Source: Leucobacter celer subsp. astrifaciens
Lineage (GTDB): Bacteria > Actinomycetota > Actinomycetes > Actinomycetales > Microbacteriaceae
Direction of reading: 5' to 3'
Assembly: GCF_001273835.1 (NCBI RefSeq)
Contig: NZ_JHEI01000150.1
Coordinates: 123,683 to 187,682 of the forward strand
DNA length: 64,000 nucleotides
The notes under the pieces are model-generated. The model ran no database searches, was not told the origin of the DNA, and saw only the letters and a list, made by a program, of their open reading frames with translations. The translations under genes and the position numbers were made by a program. Positions 34,485 to 43,045 of the stretch are shown piece by piece (the stretch's first letter is position 1; each line of letters opens with the position of its first letter).

Positions 34485-34526
34485 GACGGGGCGAGGGATC
34501 AGCGGCGGCCGATCCCTCTCCCCGTC
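34485..34526. terminator. Bidirectional terminator hairpin
   Basis: GACGGGGCGAGGGATC (34485-34500) pairs with GATCCCTCTCCCCGTC (34511-34526) with one mismatch and a 10-base loop, between the convergent dipeptidase and mscL genes. Confidence 0.7.
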
Positions 34527-34549
34527 GCTGCTCTCGGAGGCAGGCCCCC

Positions 34550-34984
34550 TCAGTGCTTGTGCTGCGAGCCGTCGGTGCCGGTGTCGCCGCTCGCGGCTGC
34601 GCCGGCCGCCTGCGCCTGCAGCAGGTCGCGGATCTCGGTCAGCAGCTCCTGCTCGGTCGGAACGGCGGGCTCGTCGCTGTCGGGGGCGGGCTTGCGCAGG
34701 CGGTTCATGGGCATCACGAACACGAAGTAGACGACCGCCGCGACGATCACGAAGTTGATGAGTGCGCCGATCACCGCGCCGAGCGCGAGCGTGCCGCCGC
34801 CAGGCAGCCCGATCTGCAGCGCCCCGTCGAGCGAGTCGGCTCGGAAGACCATGCCGATGATCGGGTTGATGAGCGACTCCACGACGCGCTCCACCACCGA
34901 GTTGAAGGCGGCGCCGATGACCACGGCGACCGCCAGGTCGACCACGTTGCCGCGCAGCAGGAACTCCTTGAAACCTTTGAACAT
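34550..34984 (-). CDS. mscL: Large-conductance mechanosensitive channel
   Basis: A 144-residue MscL: MFKGFKEFLLRGNVVDLAVAVVIGAAFNSVVERVVESLINPIIG forms the amphipathic N-terminal helix and pore-lining TM1; TM2 is the GAVIGALINFVIVAAVVYFVFV segment; a charged cytoplasmic helix follows (EQELLTEIRDLLQ). It opens under membrane tension to release solutes on osmotic downshock. The C-terminus is extended with a Ser/Gly/His tail. GAGGAG precedes the ATG. Confidence 0.96.
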   Translation of the reverse strand: MFKGFKEFLLRGNVVDLAVAVVIGAAFNSVVERVVESLINPIIGMVFRADSLDGALQIGLPGGGTLALGAVIGALINFVIVAAVVYFVFVMPMNRLRKPAPDSDEPAVPTEQELLTEIRDLLQAQAAGAAASGDTGTDGSQHKH

Positions 34985-35204
34985 CTTGACTCCTCTCGAA
35001 GACTGGACGCACCCAGGGTAGTTCGCATCGACCCGAGAACGGCGGCACCGCGCAGAGATTCTCGGACCCCGGCCCAGGTTCCTGGGCGGGATCGGCGGGA
35101 TCGGTGCCGGGATCGGTGCCGGGTCCGGCGCCTTCTCGGGTGTCTCCTCCGGCGGGCAGGGCGCTCCGATCCCGAACGCACGGGGAGCGCCGATCGGGAT
35201 GCTC

Positions 35205-35217
35205 TAGCGTGGGAGCC
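35205..35217 (+). promoter_or_regulatory. Putative -10 element of guaB1
   Basis: TAGCGT at 35205-35210 lies seven bases before the ATG at 35218. Confidence 0.45.
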
Positions 35218-36741
35218 ATGGAGTTTATCGGCGCGATGCCCACGGTTGATCTCACCTACTCGGACGTGTTCCTGGTACCGCGGCACTCGGACGTGGGCAG
35301 CCGGCTCGGGGTCGACCTGGCGCCCACCGATGACACTCCCGCGACGCTGCCGCTCGTCGCCGCCAACATGAACTCGGTCACGGGTCCGCGCCTCGCGGCG
35401 GTGCTCGCGCGGCGCGGCGGCCTCGCCGTGCTGCCGCAGGACCTGTCGCGGGACGACGCAGCCGGTGCGATCCGCTGGGTGAAGGATCAGCCGAGCGCCT
35501 TCGACACCCCTCTCGTGCTGCCCGCCGACGCGACCGCCGACGATGCGCTGCGGCTGATCCCGCGCGCCGAGGGACAGACCGTGGTGGTCGTGGCCGGGGA
35601 TGCGCCCGCGGCCGGAGAACGGGTCTCCGCGGCCTCGGTCCGCGGGGTGCTCTCGGCGAGCCGGCTCGCCTCGGTGCCCGCCGACGCGCGGCTGGGGGAC
35701 CTGGTGCACGACGAGGTCCCCGTGCTCGACGCCGCCGAGCTGGAGGATCCGCGCGCGGCCTTCGACGCGGTCGCGGCAGCGATCGGCACGGGTTCGATCG
35801 GCACGGGTTCGACCGGCACAGGTGCGGACGGACACGGCGCCGAGGCCGTCTGCGTGGTGTCCGGCGGGCAACTCGTCGGCACGCTCTCGCAGCGCTCGGC
35901 CCTGCGCCGGTCCATCTACCGGCCTGCGCTCGACGGCGACGGCCGGCTCGCCGTGGCGGCCGCGGTCGGCATCAACGGCGACGCCGCCGAGAAGGCGCGC
36001 GCCCTCGCGGCCGCGGGCGTCGACGTGCTGGTGGTCGACACGGCGCACGGCCACCAGGAGGGCATGCTGCGCACGCTGCGCACCGTCTCCGGGCTGGATC
36101 TGGGCCTTCCCATCGTGGCCGGCAACATCGTCACCGCGGACGGTGCCGGTGATCTCGTCGCCGCGGGCGCCACGATCCTCAAGGTGGGAGTGGGGCCGGG
36201 AGCCATGTGCACCACGCGCATGATGACCGCGGTCGGCCGCCCGCAGTTCTCCGCCGTGCTCGAGACCGCGCAGGCCGCGCGGGAGCTCGGCGCCCACGTC
36301 TGGGCCGACGGCGGCGTGCGCTATCCGCGCGACGTCGCGCTCGCGCTCGCCGCGGGAGCCGCCTCGGTGATGATCGGCTCCTGGTTCGCGGGCACCGCCG
36401 AGTCTCCCGGCGAGTTGCGCACCGACGCGGACGGCAGGCAGTACAAGGAGTCGTGGGGCATGGCCTCGACGAAGGCGGTGCAGGGCCGCTTCGGCGCGCT
36501 CGACGCCTACGAGCGGGCGCGCAAGGAGCTGTTCGCCGAGGGCATCTCGTCGTCGAAGATCTACCTCGATCCGCAGCGCCCCGGCATCGAGGACCTGATC
36601 GACATGATCACCTCGGGGGTGCGCTCGTCGTTCACCTACGCCGGCGCCCAGAACCTGCGCGACTTCCACCTGCGCGCCCACGTGGGCCTGCAGTCGGCCG
36701 CCGGCTACGAGGAGGGCAAGGCGCTGCCGGTCTCGTGGTGA
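35218..36741 (+). CDS. guaB1: GuaB1-family IMP dehydrogenase-related protein (probable GMP reductase)
   Basis: A 507-residue TIM-barrel enzyme: DLTYSDVFLVPRHSDVGSR, NMNSVTGPRLAAVLARRGGLAVLPQD, two CBS-like inserts (about 95-235), VVDTAHGHQEGML, the catalytic cysteine loop GVGPGAMCTTRMM, the NAD/substrate segment VWADGGVRYPRD and YKESWGMASTKAVQGR. GuaB1 of mycobacteria has been shown to reduce GMP to IMP, so this is likely purine salvage, distinct from the essential IMP dehydrogenase GuaB2. The CBS linker contains a 15-bp tandem repeat giving IGTGS units. It precedes thrC by 214 bases. Confidence 0.9.
   Translation: MEFIGAMPTVDLTYSDVFLVPRHSDVGSRLGVDLAPTDDTPATLPLVAANMNSVTGPRLAAVLARRGGLAVLPQDLSRDDAAGAIRWVKDQPSAFDTPLVLPADATADDALRLIPRAEGQTVVVVAGDAPAAGERVSAASVRGVLSASRLASVPADARLGDLVHDEVPVLDAAELEDPRAAFDAVAAAIGTGSIGTGSTGTGADGHGAEAVCVVSGGQLVGTLSQRSALRRSIYRPALDGDGRLAVAAAVGINGDAAEKARALAAAGVDVLVVDTAHGHQEGMLRTLRTVSGLDLGLPIVAGNIVTADGAGDLVAAGATILKVGVGPGAMCTTRMMTAVGRPQFSAVLETAQAARELGAHVWADGGVRYPRDVALALAAGAASVMIGSWFAGTAESPGELRTDADGRQYKESWGMASTKAVQGRFGALDAYERARKELFAEGISSSKIYLDPQRPGIEDLIDMITSGVRSSFTYAGAQNLRDFHLRAHVGLQSAAGYEEGKALPVSW
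35781..35825. repeat. 15-bp tandem repeat in guaB1
   Basis: GATCGGCACGGGTTC repeats exactly twice (35781-35795, 35796-35810) and a third time with changes (35811-35825), encoding IGTGS-type units in a surface linker. Confidence 0.85.
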
Positions 36742-36781
36742 CCCCGGCCGGATGGCGGCCGCTCGCCTCCGGCGGAGCCCG

Positions 36782-36853
36782 CCTGCCGAAGATATGGGAT
36801 CTGCCGAAGATATGCCGGATCGAGCTGCGAGCGGCATATCTTCGGCAGATCCC
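36782..36853. repeat. Interspersed palindrome family 3, copy a
   Basis: A perfect 22-bp inverted repeat with arms 36796-36817 (GGGATCTGCCGAAGATATGC core) and 36832-36853 and a 14-base loop, preceded by a direct half-copy (CTGCCGAAGATATG at 36783-36796). It lies between guaB1 and thrC. A second copy with the same architecture is at 61521-61596. Confidence 0.9.
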
Positions 36854-36955
36854 GGATGCACTGCAGCGCACGAACCCGGCAGATGGGCTGATGGCCAGGC
36901 GACGGCTGGGTGCGGCGAATAGAATGGTCGGGTTGGCCTCGACAAAGGAGCATCG

Positions 36956-38386
36956 GTGAAGTACATCTCGACCCGCGGCGGCATGGAGCCTGCACCGTAC
37001 AGCGCGATCCTGCTGGAGGGGCTCGCCACCGACGGCGGACTCGTGGTGCCCGAGACGGTGCCGCAGGTCTCGTCGGAGCAGGTCGAGGCCTGGCGATCCC
37101 TCGCCTACCCCGAGCTCGCGACCGAGATCCTGGGCCTGTACGCCACCGACATCCCGCGCGACGACCTCGCCGCCATGTGCCGCGCCGCCTACAGCGCCGA
37201 GAACTTCGTGGCCGACGAGGTCGTGCCGCTCACGCAGCTGGAGGACGGGATCGCGCTTGTCGGCCTGTCTGAGGGACCGACGCTCGCCTTCAAGGACATG
37301 GCGATGCAGTTCCTCGGGCAGTCGCTCGAGTACGTGCTGGCGCGCAGCGACCGCGCGCTCAACATCATCGGCGCCACCTCGGGCGACACCGGCTCGGCGG
37401 CCGAGTACGCGCTGCGCGGCAAGGACGGCATCGCGGTGTTCATGCTCTCGCCCCAGGGCCGCATGAGCGACTTCCAGCGCGCGCAGATGTACTCGCTCGC
37501 CGACGACAACATCCACAACATCGCGGTCGCGGGCGTCTTCGACGACTGCCAGAACCTCGTCAAGGCGCTCTCGGGCGACCTCGGGTTCAAGCGCGCCAAC
37601 CACCTCGGCACCGTCAACTCGATCAACCTGGGCCGCATCAGCGCTCAGATGGTCTACTACTTCTGGGCGTGGCTGCGCGCCACCGACGGCGTGCCCGCGG
37701 CCGAGCGCGCCGGCTTCGAGGTCTCGTTCACGGTGCCCTCGGGCAACTTCGGCAACATCCTCTCGGGCCACCTCGCCCGCGCGATGGGCCTGCCGATCCG
37801 CCGCCTCGTGCTCGCGGCCAACGAGAACAACGTGCTCGACGAGTTCTTCCGCACCGGCGTCTACGCGCCGCGCGCCGCCGCCGAGACCTACGCGACCTCG
37901 AGCCCGTCGATGGATATCTCGAAGGCCTCGAACCTCGAGCGCTTCGTGTTCGACCTGCTGGGCCGGGATCCCGAGCGGCTCGCCGCCGCCTGGCGCGAGC
38001 TCGACGAGACGGGCCGGATCGACCTCACCGCCGAACTGCCCCGCTTCGAGGCCGAGTTCGGCCTGCAGAGCGGCACGAGCACGCACGCGGATCGCGTCGC
38101 GACGATCCGCTCGGTGTTCGAGACGAGCGGGGTGCTGATCGACCCGCACACCGCCGACGGTGTGAAGGTGGCGCGCGAGCGCGTGGAGCCCGGCGTGCCG
38201 ATGCTGGTGCTCGAGACCGCGAAGCCGGCGAAGTTCCCCGAGATCGTGTTCGAGGCGACGGGGGAGCGCATCGGCATCCCCGAGCACCTCGCGGGCCTGA
38301 TCGAGCTGCCGCAGCACGTTACCGAGATGGCCGACGACGAGGCGGAGCTGCGCGCGTTCATCGCGGACCGCGCGGTGCAGCGCTAG
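36956..38386 (+). CDS. thrC: Threonine synthase
   Basis: The 476-residue PLP enzyme converts O-phosphohomoserine to threonine. The PLP lysine is K113 in PTLAFKDMAMQFLG, with phosphate-binding GATSGDTGSAAEYAL and the C-terminal SGNFGNILSGHLARAMGLPI region. It is of the long, yeast/E. coli-type class rather than the short plant-type. The GTG at 36956 has an AAAGGAG site six bases upstream; TAGAAT at 36920-36925 is a candidate -10, giving a leader of about 25 bases. hom and thrB are not adjacent in this window. Confidence 0.95.
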   Translation: MKYISTRGGMEPAPYSAILLEGLATDGGLVVPETVPQVSSEQVEAWRSLAYPELATEILGLYATDIPRDDLAAMCRAAYSAENFVADEVVPLTQLEDGIALVGLSEGPTLAFKDMAMQFLGQSLEYVLARSDRALNIIGATSGDTGSAAEYALRGKDGIAVFMLSPQGRMSDFQRAQMYSLADDNIHNIAVAGVFDDCQNLVKALSGDLGFKRANHLGTVNSINLGRISAQMVYYFWAWLRATDGVPAAERAGFEVSFTVPSGNFGNILSGHLARAMGLPIRRLVLAANENNVLDEFFRTGVYAPRAAAETYATSSPSMDISKASNLERFVFDLLGRDPERLAAAWRELDETGRIDLTAELPRFEAEFGLQSGTSTHADRVATIRSVFETSGVLIDPHTADGVKVARERVEPGVPMLVLETAKPAKFPEIVFEATGERIGIPEHLAGLIELPQHVTEMADDEAELRAFIADRAVQR

Positions 38387-38505
38387 GGCGCGGGCACCGG
38401 GCGCCCCTCGGCTGAACGGGCATCCTTCGCTGCGAACCGCCGCGGGATCCACCCGAAAGTCGGTGCAAGCTCCTAGTCTGGGGGGAGGACGAACGGAGGA
38501 CCGAG

Positions 38506-39714
38506 ATGTTCGGATGGTGGGGGAGACGCGAGATCGAGGATCGCGTCGCACGGCTCGAGCGGAGCGCGGGCGTGGGCGCCGGCCCTGATGGAGGCCCGAC
38601 AGGCGGTGTCGCGGCCGAATCCAGCAGCCCCAGGCGGGTCTGGGGCGACAGCTTCGGCCTGCTCGCGACGCGATCCCTGCAGATCATCATCGTGCTCGTG
38701 CTCACGACGGGCGCGATCATCGGCATGCGGCAGCTCACCACCGTCGTGATCCCGATCCTGCTCGCACTCATCTTCGCGAGCACCTTCCTGCCGGTGATGA
38801 CCTGGCTGCGGGATCGGCGGGTGCCCTCGGCGCTCGCGACCGTGATCGTGCTGCTCGCCATCGTGCTGCTGCTGACCGGGATCGGCTGGCTCATCGTGTG
38901 GGCGGTGCGCGACCAGTGGGACGAGCTCTCGGCGCAGGCGCAGGACGGTTTCGCGCAGGTGATCGACTGGGTGCGCGGCTTGCCCTTCATGCCGCCCGAT
39001 GCGCAGCTGCGCGAGTGGGGCGACCAGATCGTCGACTTCCTCACGAGCGCGCAGTTCGGCTCGGGGGCGCTCGCCGGGGTGGGCGTGATCACGAGCTTCG
39101 TGACGGGTCTCGTCCTCATGATCGTGGTGCTGTTCTTCTTCCTGAAGGACGGGCCGAAGATCTGGCGCTTCATGCTGCGCCCCTTCGAGGGGCGGGCCCT
39201 CGCCCGCGCAGAGCGCGTCGGCGAGAAGACGGTGTCGACGCTCGGCTCCTACGTGCGGGGCACCGCCTCGGTCGCCGCGGTCGACGCCATCGGCATCTAC
39301 ATCGGCCTGCTCATCCTGCAGGTGCCGCTCGCGATCCCGCTCGCGGTGCTCGTCTTCGTGCTCTCGTTCATCCCGCTCGTCGGCGCCACCCTCGCGGGGA
39401 TCCTCGCCGCGCTCGTGGCGCTCGTCGCCAACGGACCGCTCAGCGCGGTGCTCGTCGTCGGTGTGGTGGTGCTGGTCAACCAGCTGGAGGGCAACTTCCT
39501 GCAACCGGTGCTCATGGGGCGTGCGCTCAAGCTGCACCCGCTCGTCATCCTGCTGGCGTTGACCATCGGTACGGTGCTGAGCGGCATCCTGGGCGCGGTG
39601 CTCGCGGTGCCGATCGCCGCGGTCGCCTGGGGGATCATCCAGGTGTGGGACGGCCCGGGGCTGCCCGCGCGACTGTTCCGCCCGAAGCCGGGAGAGATCG
39701 TGGCGAAGAGCTGA
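38506..39714 (+). CDS. AI-2E family (PerM/YdiK-type) transporter
   Basis: A 402-residue membrane protein with about eight helices. After a short cytoplasmic N-terminus (residues 1-45) come the usual features of PF01594: paired helices, a soluble region with QAQDGFAQVIDWVRGLPF, then VLFFFLKDG, the PLVGATLAGILAALVALVANG stretch and NQLEGNFLQPVLMGRALKLHPLVILLALTIG. One member exports autoinducer-2 in E. coli, but the family is broad and includes Na+/H+ antiporters, so function is unknown. GGAGGACC precedes the ATG. Confidence 0.88.
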   Translation: MFGWWGRREIEDRVARLERSAGVGAGPDGGPTGGVAAESSSPRRVWGDSFGLLATRSLQIIIVLVLTTGAIIGMRQLTTVVIPILLALIFASTFLPVMTWLRDRRVPSALATVIVLLAIVLLLTGIGWLIVWAVRDQWDELSAQAQDGFAQVIDWVRGLPFMPPDAQLREWGDQIVDFLTSAQFGSGALAGVGVITSFVTGLVLMIVVLFFFLKDGPKIWRFMLRPFEGRALARAERVGEKTVSTLGSYVRGTASVAAVDAIGIYIGLLILQVPLAIPLAVLVFVLSFIPLVGATLAGILAALVALVANGPLSAVLVVGVVVLVNQLEGNFLQPVLMGRALKLHPLVILLALTIGTVLSGILGAVLAVPIAAVAWGIIQVWDGPGLPARLFRPKPGEIVAKS

Positions 39715-39821
39715 CGTGCGGCGCGGAAGGCGCCGCACCGACAGCGACTCCGCTGCGCTACGCTGAGAGCACCAGAGCGGGGGCGCGGCCGCCCACGTGA
39801 ACCCGGTGAGAGGAGCGAATC

Positions 39822-40232
39822 GTGCGACTGCTGTTCCAGATCATCTCCCAGGTGGTGCTCGCGGCGATCGCGCTCGTCATCGTCCACTTCGCGCTGCCGG
39901 GCTTCGAACTGCACCTCGGGGGCTTTCTCACCGCCCTCGGCGTCTTCACCGTCGCCCACGCGGTGCTCGGTCCCTTCGTGCTGAATCTCGCGCAGCGCTA
40001 CGCGGCCCCGCTCGCCGGCGGTGTCGGGCTCGTCGCGACGCTGCTCGCGCTGTGGGTCGCCTCGCTGTTCCAGGGCGGCATCGAGATCCACGGCGTCGAG
40101 ACGTGGGTGCTCGCGCCCATCATCGTGTGGGTGATCACGGCGCTCGGAGGCTGGATCTTCATGGCCTTCGTCATCGACAAGTGGCTGAAGCGCCGCGCGG
40201 CGCAGAAGGTCATGCGTCAGGCGAAGCCCTGA
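39822..40232 (+). CDS. 4-TMS phage-holin-like membrane protein (PF04020 type)
   Basis: A 136-residue protein with four membrane helices starting MRLLFQIISQVVLAAIALVIVHFALPGFELH and ending with a basic tail. It matches the Mycobacterial 4-TMS holin superfamily (PF04020-like), common in actinobacterial genomes outside prophages. GAGGAGCGAATC precedes the GTG at 39822. Its stop lies 17 bases before the ABC ATPase start, so it probably belongs to the same transcript; no phage gene is near. Confidence 0.75.
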   Translation: MRLLFQIISQVVLAAIALVIVHFALPGFELHLGGFLTALGVFTVAHAVLGPFVLNLAQRYAAPLAGGVGLVATLLALWVASLFQGGIEIHGVETWVLAPIIVWVITALGGWIFMAFVIDKWLKRRAAQKVMRQAKP

Positions 40233-40249
40233 CGGCGGATCGCGCGGGC

Positions 40250-40954
40250 GTGCTGGGCGAACCGGTGCCGGGCGACCCGGTGTCGGGCGACCCGGTGCTG
40301 CTGGCCGAGCGCGTCGCGGTGCGGCTCGACGGAGCCGTGCTGCTGCCGGAGACCTCCATCGAACTCGCGGCGGGGGTGTGCACGGTGGTGCGCGGACCGA
40401 ACGGAGCCGGTAAGACGACGTTGCTCCGGGTGCTCGCGGGGCGGTTGAGGCCGAGCGCGGGATCGGCGCGGCTCAGGGCCTCCGGCGATGCTCCGCTGGA
40501 CGAGCGCCGGCGGGAGGTGCGGGAGCACATCGCGGCGCTCATCGAGCCCCCGACGCTCTATCCGGACCTCACGATCAGGGATCAGCTCGCGCTGATCGAG
40601 GCGGCGTGGGCGGGCGGGCGCCGCGCCGACGGCGGAGACGGCGGCCCCGCCTGGGCCGGTCTGGGCGGGGAAGCGCTCGCGGTCTTCGGGATCGAGGCCC
40701 TCGCCGATCGCTTCCCCCACGAGCTGTCGAGCGGCCAGCGGCAGCTCGTGTCGCTGTCCGTCACCTTCGCGCGCCCCTGCTCGGTTCTGCTGCTCGACGA
40801 GCCCGAGCAGCGCTTGGACCCGGATCGCCGGACCCTCGTCGCGGAGGCCATCGTCGCCGCGCGGGAGCAGGGTGTCGCGGTCGCCTGTGCCTCGCACGAC
40901 GCGGTACTGGTCGAGCGCGTCGCCGATGCGCAGGTCGTGGTGGGTGCGGCGTGA
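40250..40954 (+). CDS. ABC transporter ATP-binding protein (exporter type)
   Basis: The 234-residue ATPase has Walker A GPNGAGKTT, Q-loop ALIEPPTLY, signature LSSGQ, Walker B SVLLLDEPEQRLD and H-loop ASHD. It resembles ATPases of small two-gene exporters such as CcmA-like systems. The start is uncertain: I use GTG at 40250, and the N-terminus contains a 15-bp tandem repeat (PVPGDPVSGDPV). The partner membrane protein begins 31 bases downstream. Confidence 0.82.
   Translation: MLGEPVPGDPVSGDPVLLAERVAVRLDGAVLLPETSIELAAGVCTVVRGPNGAGKTTLLRVLAGRLRPSAGSARLRASGDAPLDERRREVREHIAALIEPPTLYPDLTIRDQLALIEAAWAGGRRADGGDGGPAWAGLGGEALAVFGIEALADRFPHELSSGQRQLVSLSVTFARPCSVLLLDEPEQRLDPDRRTLVAEAIVAAREQGVAVACASHDAVLVERVADAQVVVGAA
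40262..40291. repeat. 15-bp tandem repeat at the ABC ATPase N-terminus
   Basis: CCGGTGCCGGGCGAC (40262-40276) repeats at 40277-40291 with one change and a partial third copy, encoding PVPGD/PVSGD. Confidence 0.8.
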
Positions 40955-40985
40955 GCCCGGCGGGAGCCGCGCGGCGGAGCATTCG

Positions 40986-42593
40986 ATGAGTCGGGGCGGG
41001 CGCGCCGAGACACGTGCGATCCGCGCCGTGCTGCGACGCCGGAGCGACCGGATCGGACTCTCCGAGGTGTCGTACCGCATCTATCTCGCCGTGATGCTCG
41101 TCATCATCGTGGGGGCTCCCGCCGTGCGGGGCATCGTGCTCTGGTTGAGTGGCGCCCTGCCCGCGGGCGGGGAGACGTCGCCGGGAGCGCTCGCGGCGGC
41201 GCTCACCGCTCTGACCGCGCTGCTCGTGCTCGCCGGCGCGCACGGGGGACCGGCGCACGCCGCTCTGCCGCAGCTCGACCTGCTGCACACGACCCCGATC
41301 CCGCGCGCCCGACTGCTCGCGGCGCCGGTGCGGCGCGGGTTCGCGGCCGGCGCTGCGAGCGGTGCGCTGCTCGCCGGGCTCGTGGCCGCGGCGCGGGGGC
41401 TCCGCGGAGAACTCGATCCGGGGCTCGGCGCCGCCCTGCTGCTGGCGGGAGCCGGGATCGGGGCGATCGCCGCCGGAGCCGTGCTCGTGGGGCAGGCCGG
41501 ACGGCGAGTGCGCGCCGCGGTCGCCGCCGCGCTCGCCCTGCTGGCCCTGACGCAGTGGCGGTTCGGGATCCCGCCCGATCCCTGGTCGGCTGCCGCACGA
41601 CTGCTCGCTTCGAGCACCGACGGGGCGACGCAGACGGGGCTGGGAGCCGCGACGGTCTTCGGACTCGCGGTGATGCCGGTGCTCGGGGCGGCGCTGGCGG
41701 TGGTGCTCGCTCCGCTCCTCGTGAACCGGATGCGGTGGGAGTCGCTGCGGGAGCAGGCCGCGGGCGCAGACGTGGTGCAGGTGCTCGCACTCTCCGGGGA
41801 CCCGGGTGCCGCGCTGGCGCGGCTCGGGGCGCCCGTGCGCACCGGGCGGCGATGGCTGCTGCGGCCGATCCGGAACCTCACCGCCGCGATCGTGCAGCGC
41901 GATCTCCTGGGCATCGCCCGAACTCCGGCGCGTAGCCTCGTGGCTCTCGCCGGAGTCGGTGCCGCGGGGGCGCTGTGGGGGATCGTGATCGGCGCGGGCC
42001 CGGCCTCTGCCGGACCCGTTCCCGCCGGACTGCTCGGCGCGGGATCGCTGCTGCTGGCGCATCTCGCGGCCGTACCGTGGTTCCGTGGACTCGCAGCGGC
42101 CGCCGCCGGTTCGGGATCCGCGCCGCTGCTCCCCGGCTCGCCCGCCGGGATCGCCGCCCGCCACCTGATCGTGCCCGGCGCGCTCGCCACGGCGGCGTAT
42201 CTCGGCGGGGCGATCTGGAGCGGTGCCGTGCGGGGGAGCGACGTGGACCCCTCGGCGCTCCCGGGGTGGGTGATCCCGGCCTCGGGCGTGCTCGTCGTCG
42301 CGACCGCGCTGCTGCTCCGTGCGCTCGCGGCGTTCAAGGGGCCGCTGCCGATGAAGCTGCTGGCTCCGGTGCCGACCCCCGCGGGAGACCTGGCCGGCAT
42401 CAACGTGTTGCTGTGGAGTCTCGACGGCCCGATCAGCGCCGTGCTCGCCGGAGCACTGCTCGGGGTGCTCTGGGCGCCCGTGGCCGCCACGGGCGGGTGG
42501 CCGATCGCCGCCTCGATCGTGTCGTTGCTGCTGCTCGCCGTCCTATCGGCCTGGGCGCTCGTGCGGATGGCTCCGGCTGCGCAGGGGAGGTGA
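40986..42593 (+). CDS. Integral membrane subunit of an ABC exporter
   Basis: The 535-residue protein has about twelve hydrophobic segments and few soluble regions, beginning with a basic amphipathic N-terminus (MSRGGRAETRAIRAVLRRRS). A conserved family could not be named; the size and alanine/leucine-rich helices resemble fused or double permeases of ABC exporters. Its gene lies directly after the ABC ATPase and is followed by the tRNA-Glu promoter region, so it is the last gene of a three-gene unit. Confidence 0.65.
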   Translation: MSRGGRAETRAIRAVLRRRSDRIGLSEVSYRIYLAVMLVIIVGAPAVRGIVLWLSGALPAGGETSPGALAAALTALTALLVLAGAHGGPAHAALPQLDLLHTTPIPRARLLAAPVRRGFAAGAASGALLAGLVAAARGLRGELDPGLGAALLLAGAGIGAIAAGAVLVGQAGRRVRAAVAAALALLALTQWRFGIPPDPWSAAARLLASSTDGATQTGLGAATVFGLAVMPVLGAALAVVLAPLLVNRMRWESLREQAAGADVVQVLALSGDPGAALARLGAPVRTGRRWLLRPIRNLTAAIVQRDLLGIARTPARSLVALAGVGAAGALWGIVIGAGPASAGPVPAGLLGAGSLLLAHLAAVPWFRGLAAAAAGSGSAPLLPGSPAGIAARHLIVPGALATAAYLGGAIWSGAVRGSDVDPSALPGWVIPASGVLVVATALLLRALAAFKGPLPMKLLAPVPTPAGDLAGINVLLWSLDGPISAVLAGALLGVLWAPVAATGGWPIAASIVSLLLLAVLSAWALVRMAPAAQGR

Positions 42594-42747
42594 TCTGGCG
42601 TCACGTGGGCCGGGGCCGCTCGTGGCACGGAATCAGGCGGGACACACCCGGGATGCGCGTGCCGATTTTGCGTGAGGCGCGGAGGTGTGCCAAGATATAT
42701 GAGTTGCCACGGCAGCGGGGTGAGAATCCCGAGGCCTGGAAGCGTCC

Positions 42748-42820
42748 GGCCCCATCGTATAGCGGCCTAGTACGCCGCCCTCTCACGGCGGTAACGCGGG
42801 TTCGAATCCCGCTGGGGTCA
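42748..42820 (+). tRNA. tRNA-Glu (anticodon CTC)
   Basis: A 73-base cloverleaf: acceptor GGCCCCA (42748-42754) pairs with TGGGGTC (42813-42819, one G-U pair); anticodon stem CCGCC/GGCGG encloses loop CTCTCAC with anticodon CTC; T-arm GCGGG-TTCGAAT-CCCGC; discriminator A at 42820. CCA is not encoded in full. An AT-rich -10-like stretch (GATATAT) lies upstream at about 42693-42700. Confidence 0.96.
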
Positions 42821-42826
42821 CCGGAA

Positions 42827-42865
42827 ACAGAAGCCTCACCTTCGGGTGGGGCTTCTGTCCTTTCC
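42827..42865 (+). terminator. Rho-independent terminator after tRNA-Glu
   Basis: ACAGAAGCCTCACC (42827-42840) pairs with GGTGGGGCTTCTGT (42845-42858) around a TTCG tetraloop with one T-G pair, followed by CCTTTCC. Confidence 0.85.
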
Positions 42866-42890
42866 GGGGTGCGCGGGAACCCGGCCTTTA

Positions 42891-42944
42891 CTCGTCAGGA
42901 GTTGCTGCCTCGCCGCAGGTTTGGCGACATCTACTGACGCGCGG
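42891..42944. repeat. Interspersed palindrome family 2, copy b (inverted, degenerate)
   Basis: Arms at 42891-42909 and 42923-42944 pair imperfectly, but the 13-base loop (TCGCCGCAGGTTT) matches the reverse complement of the copy a loop at 10 of 13 positions, and CTACTGACGCGCG is shared with 30041-30053. It lies between the tRNA terminator and leuB. Confidence 0.8.
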
Positions 42945-43045
42945 AAGCGGGCCGGCAGGCATCGCGTGAGCGCGGGCAGGATCGGGCTGCGGCCTCGCGC
43001 GGGTAAGCTGGAGGCGTTGTGTCCCAGCACGAAGAGGAGCGCTCA

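Noticed and set aside
34771..37029. 752-residue open frame on the minus strand over guaB1
   Set aside because: Antisense to a clear IMP-dehydrogenase-family gene, with low-complexity composition and no motif.
38506..39714. Quorum-sensing AI-2 exporter
   Set aside because: Family name only; most members have other or unknown functions, and no luxS or lsr genes are in the window.
39822..40232. Prophage remnant
   Set aside because: A holin-like fold alone is not phage evidence; no integrase, capsid, tail or lysin gene is near.
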